Of a stretch of DNA of 64,000 nucleotides, positions 62,239 to 64,000 are shown piece after piece. A program made the position numbers and the translations under genes. A model generated the notes under the pieces. It saw only the letters and a list, made by a program, of their open reading frames with translations. It did not search any database and was not told where the DNA came from. Numbering within the stretch: the first letter of the stretch is position 1; the number at the start of each line of letters is the position of its first letter. The DNA is from Mallotus nudiflorus (Eukaryota; Streptophyta; Magnoliopsida; Malpighiales; Euphorbiaceae): assembly GCA_947683625.1 (NCBI GenBank), contig CANTUR010001438.1, forward strand, positions 806,001 to 870,000. The letters run 5' to 3'.

Positions 62239-64000
62239 TTAGTACATGTTTGAACGAAAAGCACGAACTCGTGCAAATTTGTGCACAAACGGTTTTAAAC
62301 ATGCTATCCAATGTTCCAATTTCACATTTACAATACTTAGTATGTATTGTAGCATTCTGATCTCATTAATATTGTTGACATAATTGAAAGCACAATTTGC
62401 GCATGTTCGAACGCAAAACGTGAGCTCGTGTAAATTTGTGCACAAATGATTTGGAACATGTTATCCAATGCTTCAATTGCATGTTTACGACTCTTATGGC
62501 ATATTATACAACCTTCTAAACTCATTAATATATTTGAGACAATTGACATAACAATTGGCGCACGTTCACGCATGTTTGAATGCGTGCACGTTTGTGCATG
62601 TTTGAATGCAAAACATCAACTCGTGCAAATTTGTGCACAAATGGTCTTAAATTTGTTAACCAACTTCCCAATTGCAGTAATTCGTATGCACTGTAGCATT
62701 CTAATCTCATTAATATAGTTCACATAATTGAAAGTACAATCTGTGCACGTTTGAACGCAAAACGTGAACCCGTGCATATTTGTGCACAAATGATTTTAAA
62801 CATGTTATCCAATGTTCAAATGCATATTCACAATACTTGGCCCATGCTATTGCATTCTGAACACTTTAATATAGTTGTGAAAAATTGAAAGCACAATTTG
62901 TGCACATTTGTAAATGTTTGAACGAAAAATGCGAACTCGCGCAAATTTGTGCACAAACGGTTTTAAACATGTTATCCAGTGTTCCAATTTCACACATTCA
63001 CAATACTTGGTATGTACTATATCATTCTAATCTCATTAACATTGTTGACATGATTGAAAGGCACAATTCGTGCACTTTTGCGCACGTTTGAACACAAAAC
63101 GTGAACTCGTGTGAATTTGTGCACAAATGATTTGGAACATGTTATCCATCGTTTCAATTTGATATTTACAACTCTTATTACATACTATAGCCATCTGAAC
63201 TCATTAATATAGTTGAGATAAATGATAGCACAATTGGTGCACGTTTGCGCATGTTTGAACGCAAAACGTGAACTCGTGCATATTAGTGCACAAATGACTT
63301 CGAACATGTTATCCAATGTTCCAATTGCATATTAACAATAAGAATTACATATTATAGCATTCTAAATAATTCAATATGGTTGACAATTTTGAAAGCGCAA
63401 TGCGTGCACGTTTGTACGTGTTTGAATGAAAAACGTCAACTCGTGCACATTTGTGCACAAATGGTTTTAGACATGTTATCCAATTTCCCAATTGCACATT
63501 TATAGTAATTTTTACATATTATATAGCATTCTAATCTCAGTAATATAGTTGACATAATTGCGACCACAATTTGTGCACGTTTGCGCATGTTTGAACGCAA
63601 AACGTGAACTCGTGCATATTTGTGAACAAATCATTTTAAACATGTTATCCAATGTTCCAAATTCATATTTACAATACTCAACACATGTTATTACCTTCTA
63701 AACTCTTTAATATAGTTGACAAATTCGTTTGCGCAGTTTGTGCACGCTTGTACATGTTTGAACGAAAAAACATGAGCTCGTGCAAATTTGTGCACGAATG
63801 GTTTTAAACTTGTTATCCAATTTTTCAATTGCACATTTACAGTGATTTGCGTGCATTATAGCAATCTAATCTCATTAATATAGTTGACACGATTGAAAGC
63901 ACAATTTGTGCACATTTGCGCATGTTCGAACGCAAAACGTGAACTCGTGTAAATTTGTGCACAGATGATTTGGAACATGTTATCCAATGTTTCAATTGCA
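62239..64000. repeat. Satellite HOR unit 27 (partial, cut by the window end)
   Basis: Monomers 1-11 in order, ending just after the core of monomer 11. 10-bp deletion form. The array clearly continues beyond the window. Confidence 0.92.

Noticed and set aside
8468..64000. CRISPR array
   Set aside because: Repeats are ~171 bp with divergent copies and no unique spacers, and the context is a plant genome.
8468..64000. Primate alpha satellite, because of the ~171-bp monomer and HOR layout
   Set aside because: No CENP-B box (TTCG followed by GGAA...CGGG) or alphoid sequence is seen, and the embedded elements are plant-type CRM-like retrotransposons.

Overview
This window looks like part of a plant (probably eudicot) centromeric or pericentromeric satellite array with a few LTR retrotransposons inserted in it. 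No host protein-coding or RNA gene could be supported. The plant assignment rests on the retrotransposons: Ty3/gypsy chromovirus proteins of the CRM (centromeric retrotransposon) type, primed by initiator Met tRNA. The centromere assignment is inferred from CRM-like elements sitting in a homogenised tandem satellite; the species is not identifiable from the sequence alone.

Satellite (1-1292, 8468-16953, 17899-50331, 57506-64000; roughly 49 kb). The basic monomer averages about 171 bp (observed spacing 157-195 bp), is AT-rich and is built around GTGCAC and CATGTTATCCAA motifs. Monomers are not interchangeable: eleven diverged types follow each other in fixed order, forming a higher-order repeat (HOR) of 1,870-1,880 bp that recurs about 27 times, with whole units nearly identical. 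Variant units lack two monomers (9-mers of 1,519-1,529 bp), a 10-bp segment or an 8-bp segment. From about 26.5 to 40 kb, 11-mer and 9-mer units largely alternate, giving a 20-mer super-repeat of 3,396 bp.

Retrotransposons. CRM-1 (plus strand, 1293-8467) and CRM-2 (minus strand, 50332-57505) are copies of one family with 797-bp LTRs, a tRNA-iMet primer site, a polypurine tract and one gag-pol frame of 1,627 codons whose last ~98 codons lie inside the 3' LTR. Both frames have two in-frame stops; a TGA inside the protease domain is shared, the second is private to each copy. CRM-2 has a perfect CAAAT target duplication. CRM-1 has none, lacks about 295 bp of satellite at its insertion point, and lies beside a scrambled satellite junction (about 8718-8815). 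A 945-bp insertion at 16954-17898, with TG/CA ends and a CTTGG duplication, is a solo LTR of a different, related element on the minus strand.

The region reads as a record of satellite evolution (unequal exchange, block amplification, patchy homogenisation) plus recent LTR element insertion and removal. HORs this regular are well known from primate alpha satellite and less often described in plants, which makes the array itself the main point of interest.
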